Source: Planctomycetota bacterium (GTDB lineage: Bacteria; Planctomycetota; Planctomycetia; Pirellulales; Lacipirellulaceae). From it: a stretch of 57,344 nt of DNA. Made by a program: the position numbers and the translations under genes. Shown piece by piece: positions 1 through 8,260 of this stretch. Where the stretch lies: positions 1 to 57,344 of the forward strand of contig JAJRSE010000125.1 of assembly GCA_024278955.1 (NCBI GenBank). Direction: 5' to 3'. Below the pieces are notes generated by a model. That model worked only from the letters and a program-made list of their open reading frames with translations, did no database searches and was not told the DNA's origin. Numbering within the stretch: the first letter of the stretch is position 1; the number at the start of each line of letters is the position of its first letter.

Positions 1-1536
1 CATCGCAGCAAGAACGGAAAGGGCTGCGGAGGTCGGCTCGGGGATCTGCGTGTACATGGGCCAGTTGGGTAGCAGGCCGATGACTTCATGGCCCGTCTGG
101 TAGGGGCCTGCATTCGATCCGTCTGGCATAAACCCAAGGGCAGGCGAGCCTGGCACGTTCCGGTAATCCTTGTTCGCAAGATCGACAAAAAAGCCCGTCA
201 TATCTTGACTGATGCTATTCCCATCAGGATTGTCAACATTCAGCGCCATGACCTCCGAGGCAAGCTTTGCCTGCCAGGCACTCAAGGTGAAGAAAGGCTG
301 GTCCGCCCCACTATATCGGTCCGCATCGATCTGAAAGCTGGAATCATAGATGTTGTAATCCGATTCATTCAAAACGGGCAATTTTCCGTCCGCTGCTGCC
401 GAAGACCAAGCATAGTACACGGCATCGCGTTTCGTACGCATAATGATATTTCCTGAAAGAGAAACATATCGAGAGGCATCGATGGAAACACCTTCAGAAA
501 AACTGTTCCCTTCGCCGTCGATGAGGTTGTTTTCAATACGTACCGGGCCACTGTTTTCAGGAGCTTGAGACATGGCTACATGCACACCCGCCTCGTCATT
601 TAATCCTCCCTGTCCATACAGGATGTTATTGCGGATAATGTTTTCCCCTGCTTCCGTAACACCGAGAAGCTGTATCGGCCTCCCCGTCGCTTGGATCTTG
701 TTGTATCTAATTTCCGATTCAAAAACCAAGCCTCGCGTCGCCAGATCGGTAATAAAGTGGGCTTTCCAAAATACCCCGCTGTTTACGTTTTCGATGTAGT
801 TATTCTCGACCAAGGCATTGATCACTCCATACGACTGGATGCCATTTCCTAAGCGATTGAAGGTTCCATCGGTATTTTGTTCCTCGGCGTAGTTAATGTA
901 ATTGTTTCTCACCACCCAATCTTGGCTGCCCCACATGGCGAGGGCGGAGATGTTGTCTCCAAACCTACCTCTCGTATCTTGAATGCTGTTATTTTCAATC
1001 ACGACCCCCACACTCAACCTCGTGGGGTCGGCAACTTCATTTTCCGCCTGGCCCCAAGAAGCAATGCCCTGCGTCCGGCTATTGACGATATTAAAGCCTC
1101 GGATACGGATGTAATCGCTGTTTTGCAAATGAATGCCCACCCTGTTGTTCTCCCCGTCAATCGTCACTTGGCCTTCCTCTCCTGGTGCGGCTTGAATCGT
1201 AATCAAGTTGCCGGGAGTCCCGTTCGCGTAGACGCTAACATTGCTGGAAGCAGGCTGCGAATCAATCCAGCCATTGAAGACCGGTGGGGCATAGGGGCTC
1301 GCGCCGCCATCGTCGGTATAAATACCGGCCCGGACATTCAAAGTATCGCCAGCCGCCAGTTCGCTAACGCCTCGCTGGATCGTCAAAAATGAATCTGCAG
1401 CGCTGGTGCCGCCGTTGGTGTCGCTGCCGGTCTTCGAGACCCAATAGGTAGACTGGGCACCGGCTGGCGAAACAACGATTAGCGTTAAGAAAAGTAGTAA
1501 CAGCGATGTTTGTAGTAATGCTAATTTTTTAGTCAT
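1..1536 (-). CDS. Secreted right-handed beta-helix protein with PEP-CTERM tail (3' end cut by window edge)
   Basis: The frame is open for 512 codons from an ATG at 1536 to the window edge, with a GAGAGAGG ribosome site just upstream. It begins with a signal peptide (about residues 1-28, ending PAGAQ), followed by TYWVSKTGSDTNGG, the usual opening of planctomycete parallel beta-helix proteins. From about residue 100 to 370 there are many asparagine-ladder turns such as IENNLIDG and IRNNIL, typical of PbH1 repeats in polysaccharide lyases. The last visible residues, IPEPTSAALSVLAAM, are the start of a PEP-CTERM anchor, so only a few codons are missing. It is a clear paralogue of the intact 13670-15235 gene. 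The family is secreted and probably binds or cleaves polysaccharide, but substrate and catalytic residues cannot be read here. Downstream gene of the minus-strand array; 56 bp separate it from the next gene. Confidence 0.85.
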   Translation of the reverse strand, partial: MTKKLALLQTSLLLLFLTLIVVSPAGAQSTYWVSKTGSDTNGGTSAADSFLTIQRGVSELAAGDTLNVRAGIYTDDGGASPYAPPVFNGWIDSQPASSNVSVYANGTPGNLITIQAAPGEEGQVTIDGENNRVGIHLQNSDYIRIRGFNIVNSRTQGIASWGQAENEVADPTRLSVGVVIENNSIQDTRGRFGDNISALAMWGSQDWVVRNNYINYAEEQNTDGTFNRLGNGIQSYGVINALVENNYIENVNSGVFWKAHFITDLATRGLVFESEIRYNKIQATGRPIQLLGVTEAGENIIRNNILYGQGGLNDEAGVHVAMSQAPENSGPVRIENNLIDGEGNSFSEGVSIDASRYVSLSGNIIMRTKRDAVYYAWSSAAADGKLPVLNESDYNIYDSSFQIDADRYSGADQPFFTLSAWQAKLASEVMALNVDNPDGNSISQDMTGFFVDLANKDYRNVPGSPALGFMPDGSNAGPYQTGHEVIGLLPNWPMYTQIPEPTSAALSVLAAM

Positions 1537-1592
1537 TGAAAACCTCTCTCTTGTGAACCTTGGCATTGGATACTAAATAAGAAACAGAGCTG

Positions 1593-2517
1593 CTAGCGAC
1601 GCGCCCTATGCCTCCTGGCAAACAAGCCCATCGCAGCAAGAACGGAAAGGACTGCGGAGGTCGGCTCGGGGACCGGTATCCCAAGCATCGGATTCCCAAA
1701 CGCATCGACTCTGCTGGGTGTCTCATTGGTGATGAGGATATCGTCGACGTAAGACGTCTGTGTCTGGGGCGCACCCTCGTTCCAAAAGGTATAAAGCCAA
1801 ACTAAGTCAGCCACCGAAGTCGCACTCCGTAAAGTGGGAGTTTGCAAGTCCTCGAAGATAAGGTCTTCATCTTGCCAGACGCGGTAAATGCCCTCGTTCT
1901 CGACGGAGGAAAATTTCAGGTACATCTCATAGGTGTACCAGCGGTCTCTTTCTATGGGATCACCGAGGCCTCGTGATGTACCTATGTAGGGCCAGGGTCC
2001 GTTATTGCCGTAGAACGCAGAGGTGTTCACTTCCGTTTCAACGCCGAGGAGTCCACCCGTCGCACCGCCGAACAGATACGTATCTTGGTAACCTTCATTC
2101 GCACCACTGCTGATCTGGTATGGACACGCATGAATTTCATGCCTACTTCTGGATGAGAAGTAAAGTCCCAACCCTCGGGGTAATAGACACTGACCCGATA
2201 CCACAGCTCCTCGCCTTCACCAAGAGGTGTTGGAAAAGTGAAGCCGCCCCCCCCCAGTTGCCAAAAGCCGTTTCTCCTTGATTGATCGAGACGCTGCCAG
2301 CTTGGCTCCCTGTGAATACGGGGGAGTCGACATACTTAGAATCTCCTGCGGCATCCCAAAACGCATCGGGGTTAGGAGACTGCGCCTGAGTTCCTAGCAC
2401 GCCCCCTTCAAAGTCGGCGGAAATTACCCAAGCATCGGTTGCCGCAGAGGCATGGGTGACTCCTATTAAGAATAAAGCAGCAACAGCCGTTAACGGTCTC
2501 ATCAGATTGGTTTTCAT
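1593..2517 (-). pseudogene. Frameshifted secreted jelly-roll (lyase-like) protein with PEP-CTERM tail
   Basis: An intact start (ATG 2517, AGGAAA ribosome site) and signal peptide (MKTNLMRPLTAVAALFLIG) lead into a secreted domain, and an intact PEP-CTERM tail (VPEPTSAVLSVLAAMG, then FARRHRARR) closes the same gene, but the parts lie in different frames. Homology-like sequence runs in frame one to a run of nine G on the coding strand (plus-strand 2247-2255), then in a second frame (ELWYRVSVYYPEGWDFTSH) to about 2125, then in the third frame (SSGANEGYQDTYLFGG) to the stop at 1593. Each switch corresponds to one missing base. The ectodomain phrases ELWYRVSVYYPEGW and WYTYEMYLKFS resemble the lyase-like genes at 4704 and 6204. 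Either the gene is dead, expression is phase-variable through the G run, or two sequencing indels occurred. Confidence 0.75.
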
Positions 2518-2586
2518 AATGGTTTCCTGTTCTAGAAATGTTTTTTCATGAGTCAATTAGCAAGGCGATAGCTTGTGTACTGGAAA

Positions 2587-3711
2587 TTATTTATCGAATG
2601 CGACGCGGTAACGTTTCTTTGCGAGGAGACTTACTACGGCGAGAGTGGCAAGGGCTGCAGTTGTCGGCTCAGGCACAGCGCTGGCTCCTTCCAGGGCCGA
2701 TGAGACGCCAAAATTGTCTTCCCAATCGGACAGGCTACCGATATTCGTATCCTGCTGCCAAAGCAAGAAATCGGCCCCGTCGGTGTCGCCATCTTGGTCG
2801 AAATCGCCGTCGGCTGGCACAGTGGCCAAGTAGGACGCTGCAAATGCTTCGCCCAGGCCGACTTGTCCCGACTGATTGAAGTGAAGGTAATCGCTCAGGA
2901 GGCCAAACGAATCGGTCTCGATCAAATACGAGAGTGGGTCGGCATCCGCAACCGCAGCTTGAGCCGCTTGAATCGTCGGCGTGTAGTCCCATTCACCAAA
3001 ACTTGTGTTATAGTCGCTCACCGGAGTTGTAATCGACGGATCATCACCGATATTAATCTCTCCGATAAAAAAGGGCATCTCAGCCGCATTCAGGTCGGTG
3101 CGAACGCTGGCGATGAAATCGGTGAGATTTGTCTCGTACGCATTTGCCGAGGCGGGCTGGGGCGGCGGCCCGTAGTAGCCTCCATTACCACTGCTTTTCC
3201 CGTCCGATTCACCTTGCATCCAAAACAGGCCCGCGATACGAGGGGTTTTGCCGGCGGCCAGTAGGTTCGATTGGGCGGCTAGTACATTATCGATAAGCAG
3301 GTCGTATCCTTCGCTCGAAGAATTTGAACTCCAATCTGGCCACGAAGGCCTTTCTACCAAAGGCACACCTCCGACGGTCACTTTCACGATGACAATCTCC
3401 TCGGGCAACGCATCTGCTAGAGTCCGGCCAATCGAAAGTTCGGGGCCAAAAGTTCCGAGAAGCGGTTGTAGCGTTGAAAAAGCGTTCCCAGAACTAGAGT
3501 CGCCAGACCGATACCAATAAGGCACATCGGTCTGATTCGTCAAGCTGCTTGGTAAACCTGCGGAGGGCGGAACGCCTTGGGCGTTGGACTGTCCGGCAAC
3601 AATAAATATCTCGACTCCGCATGCTACCTTGACGCCCAATGAAACAATCGCCGATAAAAAAACGACGCTTGCGACACAAAGGGTAAAGGCCGACCAAATA
3701 CGATTTGCCAT
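2587..3711 (-). CDS. Secreted SASA/SGNH carbohydrate acetylesterase with dockerin and PEP-CTERM
   Basis: Predicted 374-residue esterase removing acetyl groups from carbohydrate (SASA/DUF303 family, sialate O-acetylesterase type). The start at 3711 is chosen because GGAGGAG precedes it by seven bases and a signal peptide follows (residues 1 to about 31). Block I is VAGQSNAQG with the nucleophile Ser42; FGPELSIGR and LFWMQGESD follow, and the C-terminal SDYLHFNQSG supplies the catalytic Asp-x-x-His. A single planctomycete dockerin segment (DFDQDGDTDGADFLLWQ) and a PEP-CTERM tail (VPEPTTAALATLAVV) end the protein. A truncated second copy of its N-terminus lies at 9813-10094. The neighbours are lyase-like and beta-helix proteins, so deacetylation of a polysaccharide such as pectin or xylan is a reasonable inference. 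Confidence 0.88.
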   Translation of the reverse strand: MANRIWSAFTLCVASVVFLSAIVSLGVKVACGVEIFIVAGQSNAQGVPPSAGLPSSLTNQTDVPYWYRSGDSSSGNAFSTLQPLLGTFGPELSIGRTLADALPEEIVIVKVTVGGVPLVERPSWPDWSSNSSSEGYDLLIDNVLAAQSNLLAAGKTPRIAGLFWMQGESDGKSSGNGGYYGPPPQPASANAYETNLTDFIASVRTDLNAAEMPFFIGEINIGDDPSITTPVSDYNTSFGEWDYTPTIQAAQAAVADADPLSYLIETDSFGLLSDYLHFNQSGQVGLGEAFAASYLATVPADGDFDQDGDTDGADFLLWQQDTNIGSLSDWEDNFGVSSALEGASAVPEPTTAALATLAVVSLLAKKRYRVAFDK

Positions 3712-3832
3712 TATTGTTTCTCCTCCATCGGCAACAGTAAGACCAACAGCGGTAGACGAATTCGAAGAAGTCTCATTGTTTTTTTCAGATTTTGCGTTGG
3801 AGTAAAAGTAGCCTCGATAGGAAACAAAGGTG

Positions 3833-4699
3833 TCAGTGGTGCGAACGACCTCTCCTGGCGAGAAGGCTGATCGCGGCAAGGCCGAAAAGGACTAGGGATG
3901 TTGGTTCCGGCACAGCGCTGGCTGCTTGCAGGGCCGTAGAGGCACCAAAATCATTTTCCCAATCGGAGAGACTGCCGACACTCGTGTCGCGCTGCCAAAG
4001 CAAGAAATCGGCCCCGTCGGTGTCACCATCTTGGTCAAAATCGCCACCAGAACCAATTGAAGCAGCGTAAAGTTGGATCTCAGAAAAACCGGCAAAGTTG
4101 TCGGCGACACCATTGACGAAATTATAGGTCCCTTCAAAGGCAAGAGAACTGCCGTCACCAAAAGTGAGCAGAGCAAATTTGGCTCCTACGGCTGTCGTGA
4201 GCGAGAAAAGCTCTCCTTCGTAACCATTCGTTCCTGGAGCAATGCTCGGGAAAAAGCTCTGTGCGAGACCAAAAGCAGCAAAGGGGGCAAGGGGGTCAAT
4301 AGTGCTCGCGGTCGAGAAGGCGATATTGACCTGCGTGAGTCCGCGTCCCACGCGGCTGGCGGCTCCGACGGAGTTTAGATTCCAGAATCGGAGCGACCCC
4401 ACATCGTACGTGCCATTCAAATCGAGGATGGCAAATGCATCATCCATCGCACCATCATAATCGTTCCAAAACTGGAAGTAGTTATCTGAATCATCTGCCA
4501 AATGCTGCGGTGGTTCCGATCCGTCTAACCCCACTCCGTCGACAATGTGTTCCACAAATTGGTGAGGAAAGGCAGTCGCGGCGCTCCCTGTGGCGGTAAC
4601 ACCAGTAATGTGATCCGCGCTGGCGATTCCCGGTAACAGGCAGAATGCGATTAATAAAGCCACGCATGGTAGACGGAACTTTGAAATACAGGTGATCAT
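3833..4699 (-). CDS. Secreted discoidin-like protein with dockerin and PEP-CTERM
   Basis: 288 residues, start at 4699 behind GGAGGAG. A signal peptide (about residues 1-28, ending GIASAD) is followed by a domain of about 200 residues containing GLDGSEPPQH, a tract ending LNGTYDVGSLRFWNLNS, FFPSIAPGTNGYEGELF and FAGFSEIQLYA. This arrangement looks like a galactose-binding discoidin (F5/8 type C-like) fold, but I assign it by pattern only. A dockerin segment (GGDFDQDGDTDGADFLLWQ) and PEP-CTERM tail (VPEPTSLVLFGLAAISLLARR) follow. The same ectodomain without the dockerin occurs at 15395-16087, and related modules occur twice in the 34625-38857 protein. Probably a surface carbohydrate-binding protein, not an enzyme. 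Only 4 bp separate its start from the stop of the upstream gene, suggesting co-transcription. Confidence 0.82.
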   Translation of the reverse strand: MITCISKFRLPCVALLIAFCLLPGIASADHITGVTATGSAATAFPHQFVEHIVDGVGLDGSEPPQHLADDSDNYFQFWNDYDGAMDDAFAILDLNGTYDVGSLRFWNLNSVGAASRVGRGLTQVNIAFSTASTIDPLAPFAAFGLAQSFFPSIAPGTNGYEGELFSLTTAVGAKFALLTFGDGSSLAFEGTYNFVNGVADNFAGFSEIQLYAASIGSGGDFDQDGDTDGADFLLWQRDTSVGSLSDWENDFGASTALQAASAVPEPTSLVLFGLAAISLLARRGRSHH

Positions 4700-4703
4700 C
4701 AGA

Positions 4704-6137
4704 CTACTCCTCCTTCGTTGGAAATAAAATGGTAGCGAATAGGCCGAAGCAAATCAGAACAAGGCTCGATGGCTCGGGCACAGATGTCGCTGCTTCCAGG
4801 GCCGAGGAGACGCCAAAATTGGCTTCCCAATCGGACCAACTACCGACACTCATGTCGCGCTGCCAAAGCAGGAAGTCAGCCCCATCGACATCGTCATCGC
4901 CATCAAAATCGCCAGGCAACCCTACCGCCAAGCCGGTTTGGAGCGAAGTATTCCAAGGAGACCAATTCGACCATTGGCCGCTGGAGTCTTGCTGTCTGGC
5001 GCGCACGGCATAGAGCTGCTCCCCGAGAAGCCTATCTGCCCCCGATAGGCTTCCCGTGAATGCTCCGTTCGAGTTGTTCACTTCAATGCTCAGCCCTGCA
5101 CCAAGAATATCGCCCGAATCCCAAACTAGATCGCTGCCACTCAGGTCTGAGGCAATCTGAAGTTGCCAAGCGGCTTGTGTATCTCCTCCATCAGGATCGA
5201 TAAAGGAAGTTTTCGTCACCAGTGGATTGAGCGGCGACGTTGCCAGGCCAATCGGTGCGGTACTAATGACAAAATCGTCAAAATAGCGTTCCTGCTCGAC
5301 CGGGCTTCCCTCATTCCAGTAGTTTTCAAGAAAAATCGCATTGATCCCGTAGTCGTCCCACGAGTAGACCCAGTTCAGGTCGGTGCGGCTTGACTCGAGT
5401 TGCCCGTCGATCCAAACCTGAAAGACACCATCGGACTGACCTGGCGTATTCAGTTTGACACGTCCTTCGACGCTGACCCAACGTCCACTTTCGGCCGTGT
5501 CAAATATCTGAGAAGAGGCGTCGCTTTTTCCCAGCCAGGAAAAATTAGGGAAATTATTGTACCCATTGGTAACGACCTGGGACGCCGAATTGACTCCGCG
5601 AACCGGATCAAGCCCCAAGCTGTTCCCATTTCCTTCCCAAATATGCGCTATCATCGCCTGCGACCAATTGGACGAAGAGAAGGAGATCGCTCGACTTAAC
5701 TTCTTCGGATTGCCAGTCCAACCCTCTTGCATCTTGACGTACTGACGCCAATAGACTTCAGTGAAATCTTCGGTAGGCCGCGAGGCGGAGCCTTGGAGAT
5801 AGCCTCCCGGAGCCCGACCGAATGTTTTTTTCAAATTCCCAGCGCCCACTTCGCCCGCCTGCCAGCGGACCCGCATCGACTGGCCCGACCCGCCCAGCGA
5901 TTCACTGGCGATCGGGGCAAAATCACCGCTATCGGTAACGTACTCGACGTAGTTCGTATTGAGGGTGGCAGTCGACTCGAAATCGTCGTACCAAATCGTG
6001 TCGGGGTTGCTTGCCCAACCTTGGTCGGCAAGGATTTCCACGTTGCCAACACGGGGCGATTGCGGCACGGCGGCCCAAGCCACCGCGGCCAATTCCAATG
6101 TGCAAATTACGAAAAGAAAAGCGGTTACTAACTTCAT
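4704..6137 (-). CDS. Secreted polysaccharide-lyase-like protein with dockerin and PEP-CTERM
   Basis: 477 residues from the ATG at 6137, preferred over an ATG at 6152 because GGAG lies nine bases upstream of it and a signal peptide begins directly (MKLVTAFLFVICTLELAAVAWA). Residues about 40-300 form a jelly-roll-like domain with ASNPDTIWYDDFES, EVYWRQYVKMQEGWTG, WSQAMIAHIWEG and ENYWNEGSPVEQERYFDDF, the sort of pattern seen in heparin-lyase/alginate-lyase-like concanavalin folds. A fibronectin-like segment (VTKTSFIDPDGGDTQAAW to SGQWSNWSPWN) follows, then a dockerin (GDFDGDDDVDGADFLLWQ) and a PEP-CTERM tail that unusually ends LFPTKEE instead of an arginine cluster. The next gene, 6204-7445, is a close paralogue lacking dockerin and tail. 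Enzymatic activity is inferred from fold resemblance only. Confidence 0.8.
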   Translation of the reverse strand: MKLVTAFLFVICTLELAAVAWAAVPQSPRVGNVEILADQGWASNPDTIWYDDFESTATLNTNYVEYVTDSGDFAPIASESLGGSGQSMRVRWQAGEVGAGNLKKTFGRAPGGYLQGSASRPTEDFTEVYWRQYVKMQEGWTGNPKKLSRAISFSSSNWSQAMIAHIWEGNGNSLGLDPVRGVNSASQVVTNGYNNFPNFSWLGKSDASSQIFDTAESGRWVSVEGRVKLNTPGQSDGVFQVWIDGQLESSRTDLNWVYSWDDYGINAIFLENYWNEGSPVEQERYFDDFVISTAPIGLATSPLNPLVTKTSFIDPDGGDTQAAWQLQIASDLSGSDLVWDSGDILGAGLSIEVNNSNGAFTGSLSGADRLLGEQLYAVRARQQDSSGQWSNWSPWNTSLQTGLAVGLPGDFDGDDDVDGADFLLWQRDMSVGSWSDWEANFGVSSALEAATSVPEPSSLVLICFGLFATILFPTKEE

Positions 6138-6203
6138 CGGTATTTTCTCCATGGTTCACTCAGCCCCATTGGCGTCAATTTGAACTTATTTGTCGGCATC
6201 AAC

Positions 6204-7445
6204 TTACTTCTCTGCAAAACCTGTTTGGAGCGAAGTATTCCAGTCTGACCAACTCGACCACTGGCCACTTTTGTCTTGCTGTCTAACGCGCAAAGCATAG
6301 AGATGATTTTCCAGAAGCTTATCTGTCCCAGTTAAGCTTCCTTGAAATTTCCCGGTGTCGGCGCTTACCCCGACGCGAAGGCTTGCTCCGGCAACGACGC
6401 CCGAATCCCAAACCAAGTCGTCGCCACGAAGGTTCGACGCAATCTGAAGCTGCCACGCCGCTTGCACGTCCCCTGAATCAGGATCGCGAAAAACGGTCTT
6501 CGTCACTATTGGGTTTAGCGGCGACGCTGCTAGACCGATGTACGACATGCTAATAACGAAATCGTCAAAGTAACGCTCCTGTTCGACAGGACTTCCGCTA
6601 TTCCAGTGGTTCTCAAGGAAAACCGCATTGATCCCGTAGTCGTCCCATGAATAAACCCAGTTGATGTCATTGCGGCCCACTTCTAGCCGTCCGTCAATGA
6701 AGAGTTCAAAAACGCCGTCAGACTGGCCAAACGTGTTCAGCTTGACGTGCCCTTCGACACAGGCCCAGCGTCCACATTCTGCCGTGTCAAATACCTGGGC
6801 AGTGCTACTACCAGCTCCTTTGCCTCCCAGCCATTGAAGGTTATCAAAGTCGTTGTATTGAGTAGTCACAACTTGCGAATCCGAGTTAACTCCACGAGCC
6901 GGATCGGTCTTGAGGCCGGTCGGGCTGCCATTCCAGATGTGTGCAATCATCGCCTGCGACCAATTGGATGAAGAGAAGGAAGTCGCCCGGCTAAGCTTAG
7001 AGGGCTGGCCGGTCCAACCCTCCTGCATTTTGACATAATGACGCCAGTAAATTTCTCGGAAATTTTCGGCGCTACGCACACCAGTATTTCCCCATTCCAT
7101 CGGATTCCGACCGAATGTTTTCTTCAAGCCTCCAGCGTCGACTTCGCCCACTTGCCAGCGGACCTGCATCGACTGGCCTGAACCCCCCAGCGATTCACTG
7201 GTGATCGGGACAAATTCACCACCATTACTGTGATACTCAAGATAGCGACCAGCAAGCGGCTCCGAACTATCGAAGTCGTCGTACCAGATCGTGTCGGGGT
7301 TGGTCGCCCAGCCCTGGTCGGCAAGGATTTCCACATTGGCGATACGAGGAGATTGTGGCTCCGCAGCCGGAGCCGCGACCGTCAACCCGAATGTCCAGAT
7401 CAAGAAAATCCCCAATCGGCATCCAAAATCTACCCGAAATCTCAT
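6204..7445 (-). CDS. Secreted polysaccharide-lyase-like protein, no anchor
   Basis: 413 residues, paralogue of the 4704-6137 protein along its whole ectodomain (PQSPRIANVEILADQGWA, NPDTIWYDDFDS, EIYWRHYVKMQEGWTG, NWSQAMIAHIWNG, PVEQERYFDDFVIS, GQWSSWSDWNTSLQTG). It stops just after this point, so it lacks the dockerin and PEP-CTERM that its neighbour carries. The start at 7445 has AGAGGCG about nine bases upstream and opens a signal peptide (MRFRVDFGCRLGIFLIW). The missing tail means the protein should be released or periplasmic, whereas its twin should be retained at the surface. Tandem duplication followed by tail loss, or tail gain by the twin, would explain the pair. Substrate unknown. 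Confidence 0.8.
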   Translation of the reverse strand: MRFRVDFGCRLGIFLIWTFGLTVAAPAAEPQSPRIANVEILADQGWATNPDTIWYDDFDSSEPLAGRYLEYHSNGGEFVPITSESLGGSGQSMQVRWQVGEVDAGGLKKTFGRNPMEWGNTGVRSAENFREIYWRHYVKMQEGWTGQPSKLSRATSFSSSNWSQAMIAHIWNGSPTGLKTDPARGVNSDSQVVTTQYNDFDNLQWLGGKGAGSSTAQVFDTAECGRWACVEGHVKLNTFGQSDGVFELFIDGRLEVGRNDINWVYSWDDYGINAVFLENHWNSGSPVEQERYFDDFVISMSYIGLAASPLNPIVTKTVFRDPDSGDVQAAWQLQIASNLRGDDLVWDSGVVAGASLRVGVSADTGKFQGSLTGTDKLLENHLYALRVRQQDKSGQWSSWSDWNTSLQTGFAEK

Positions 7446-8260
7446 CTGCGATCGCCTCTTCTTTGTACATTCGGGAAAAAACAGCAAACGTATCTACACA
7501 CCCATTGTCGTCTCCTAAGGCGACCTGCTCAATCCAATTAACGCTACCTGCGACTCCAATTTCGTCTTGCCCATCGACTTCCCTGCAAGGCAACAAAATA
7601 AGTTCTTAGGCGAGCGGCAGATGAGAACTTACCTGAGTTCAGGACGATGGGACCATAGGACGATGGGACTCGTGCAGTCCTATAGTCCCATCGTCCTCTA
7701 GTCCCACTCTCGGGTTGGTATATTCTCATCCGCCGCTCGCCTTATGATTCGACCGAATCAAAATTCCCGCTCGCCAAGATCGCTAAGACTATTCCTGCTA
7801 CTGCTCCTTTTCGACATCAGACTGCTTGGAATTCGACATGCTTGGCTCCTCTGAGAAAGTTAAAATGCCTGAATCACTCCAACTTAAAGAACCCGTCAAG
7901 ATGTACTTCGCCGAACGCTAACGTGGAATGTCCAGCGCTGGCAGCAGAAGTGACCTCTCAGGCAGAAGTCTTTTTGTCGAAAGATGTCAGGATTTCTCTT
8001 CCTACATTACTAGCCACTGCGTTGCAGGCTGCTGCATGCGTGCTGAGCGCGATAGTTGCCATTAGAATCGTTGGTTAAGTTTTTGTAGTTCATGGAATTC
8101 GTTTCTCGCAATCGGGAAATTTTCATTTGAGTGGACTTGGAACCATTTCAGGCTCGGTGTGTTGCCTCTTGCAACCGCACACGCTGCCTAACACAGCGGT
8201 GATTCGACGGTGTTTCCAAGGCAATGCGTAATGCGCGGGATTTGCAGGAAAGTGTACGAA
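7446..8260. other. Intergenic gap, 815 bp, with one palindromic repeat element
   Basis: No convincing gene is seen. The stretch contains the nested inverted-repeat element at 7606-7744. A short plus-strand frame around 7842-8078 has a hydrophobic end (ALQAAACVLSAIVAIRIVG) but lacks a good ribosome site and recognisable family features, so it is not called. The promoter of the 6204-7445 gene should lie within the first 150 bp, but no clear -35/-10 pair was identified. Confidence 0.6.
7606..7744. repeat. MITE-like nested palindrome, copy 1 (139 bp)
   Basis: Terminal inverted repeats of 22 bp (TTAGGCGAGCGGCAGATGAG at the left; the right arm is its complement with two mismatches) enclose an inner hairpin in which GGACGATGGGAC at 7642 pairs with GTCCCATCGTCC at 7685. 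A second copy with the same arms but a different interior sits at 23510-23682 in the opposite orientation: the arm continuing into AACTTACC is on the left here and on the right there. No coding capacity is present. Confidence 0.75.

Noticed and set aside
7842..8078. 78-codon plus-strand frame with hydrophobic end
   Set aside because: No ribosome site, no recognisable family and located in repeat-bearing intergenic DNA.
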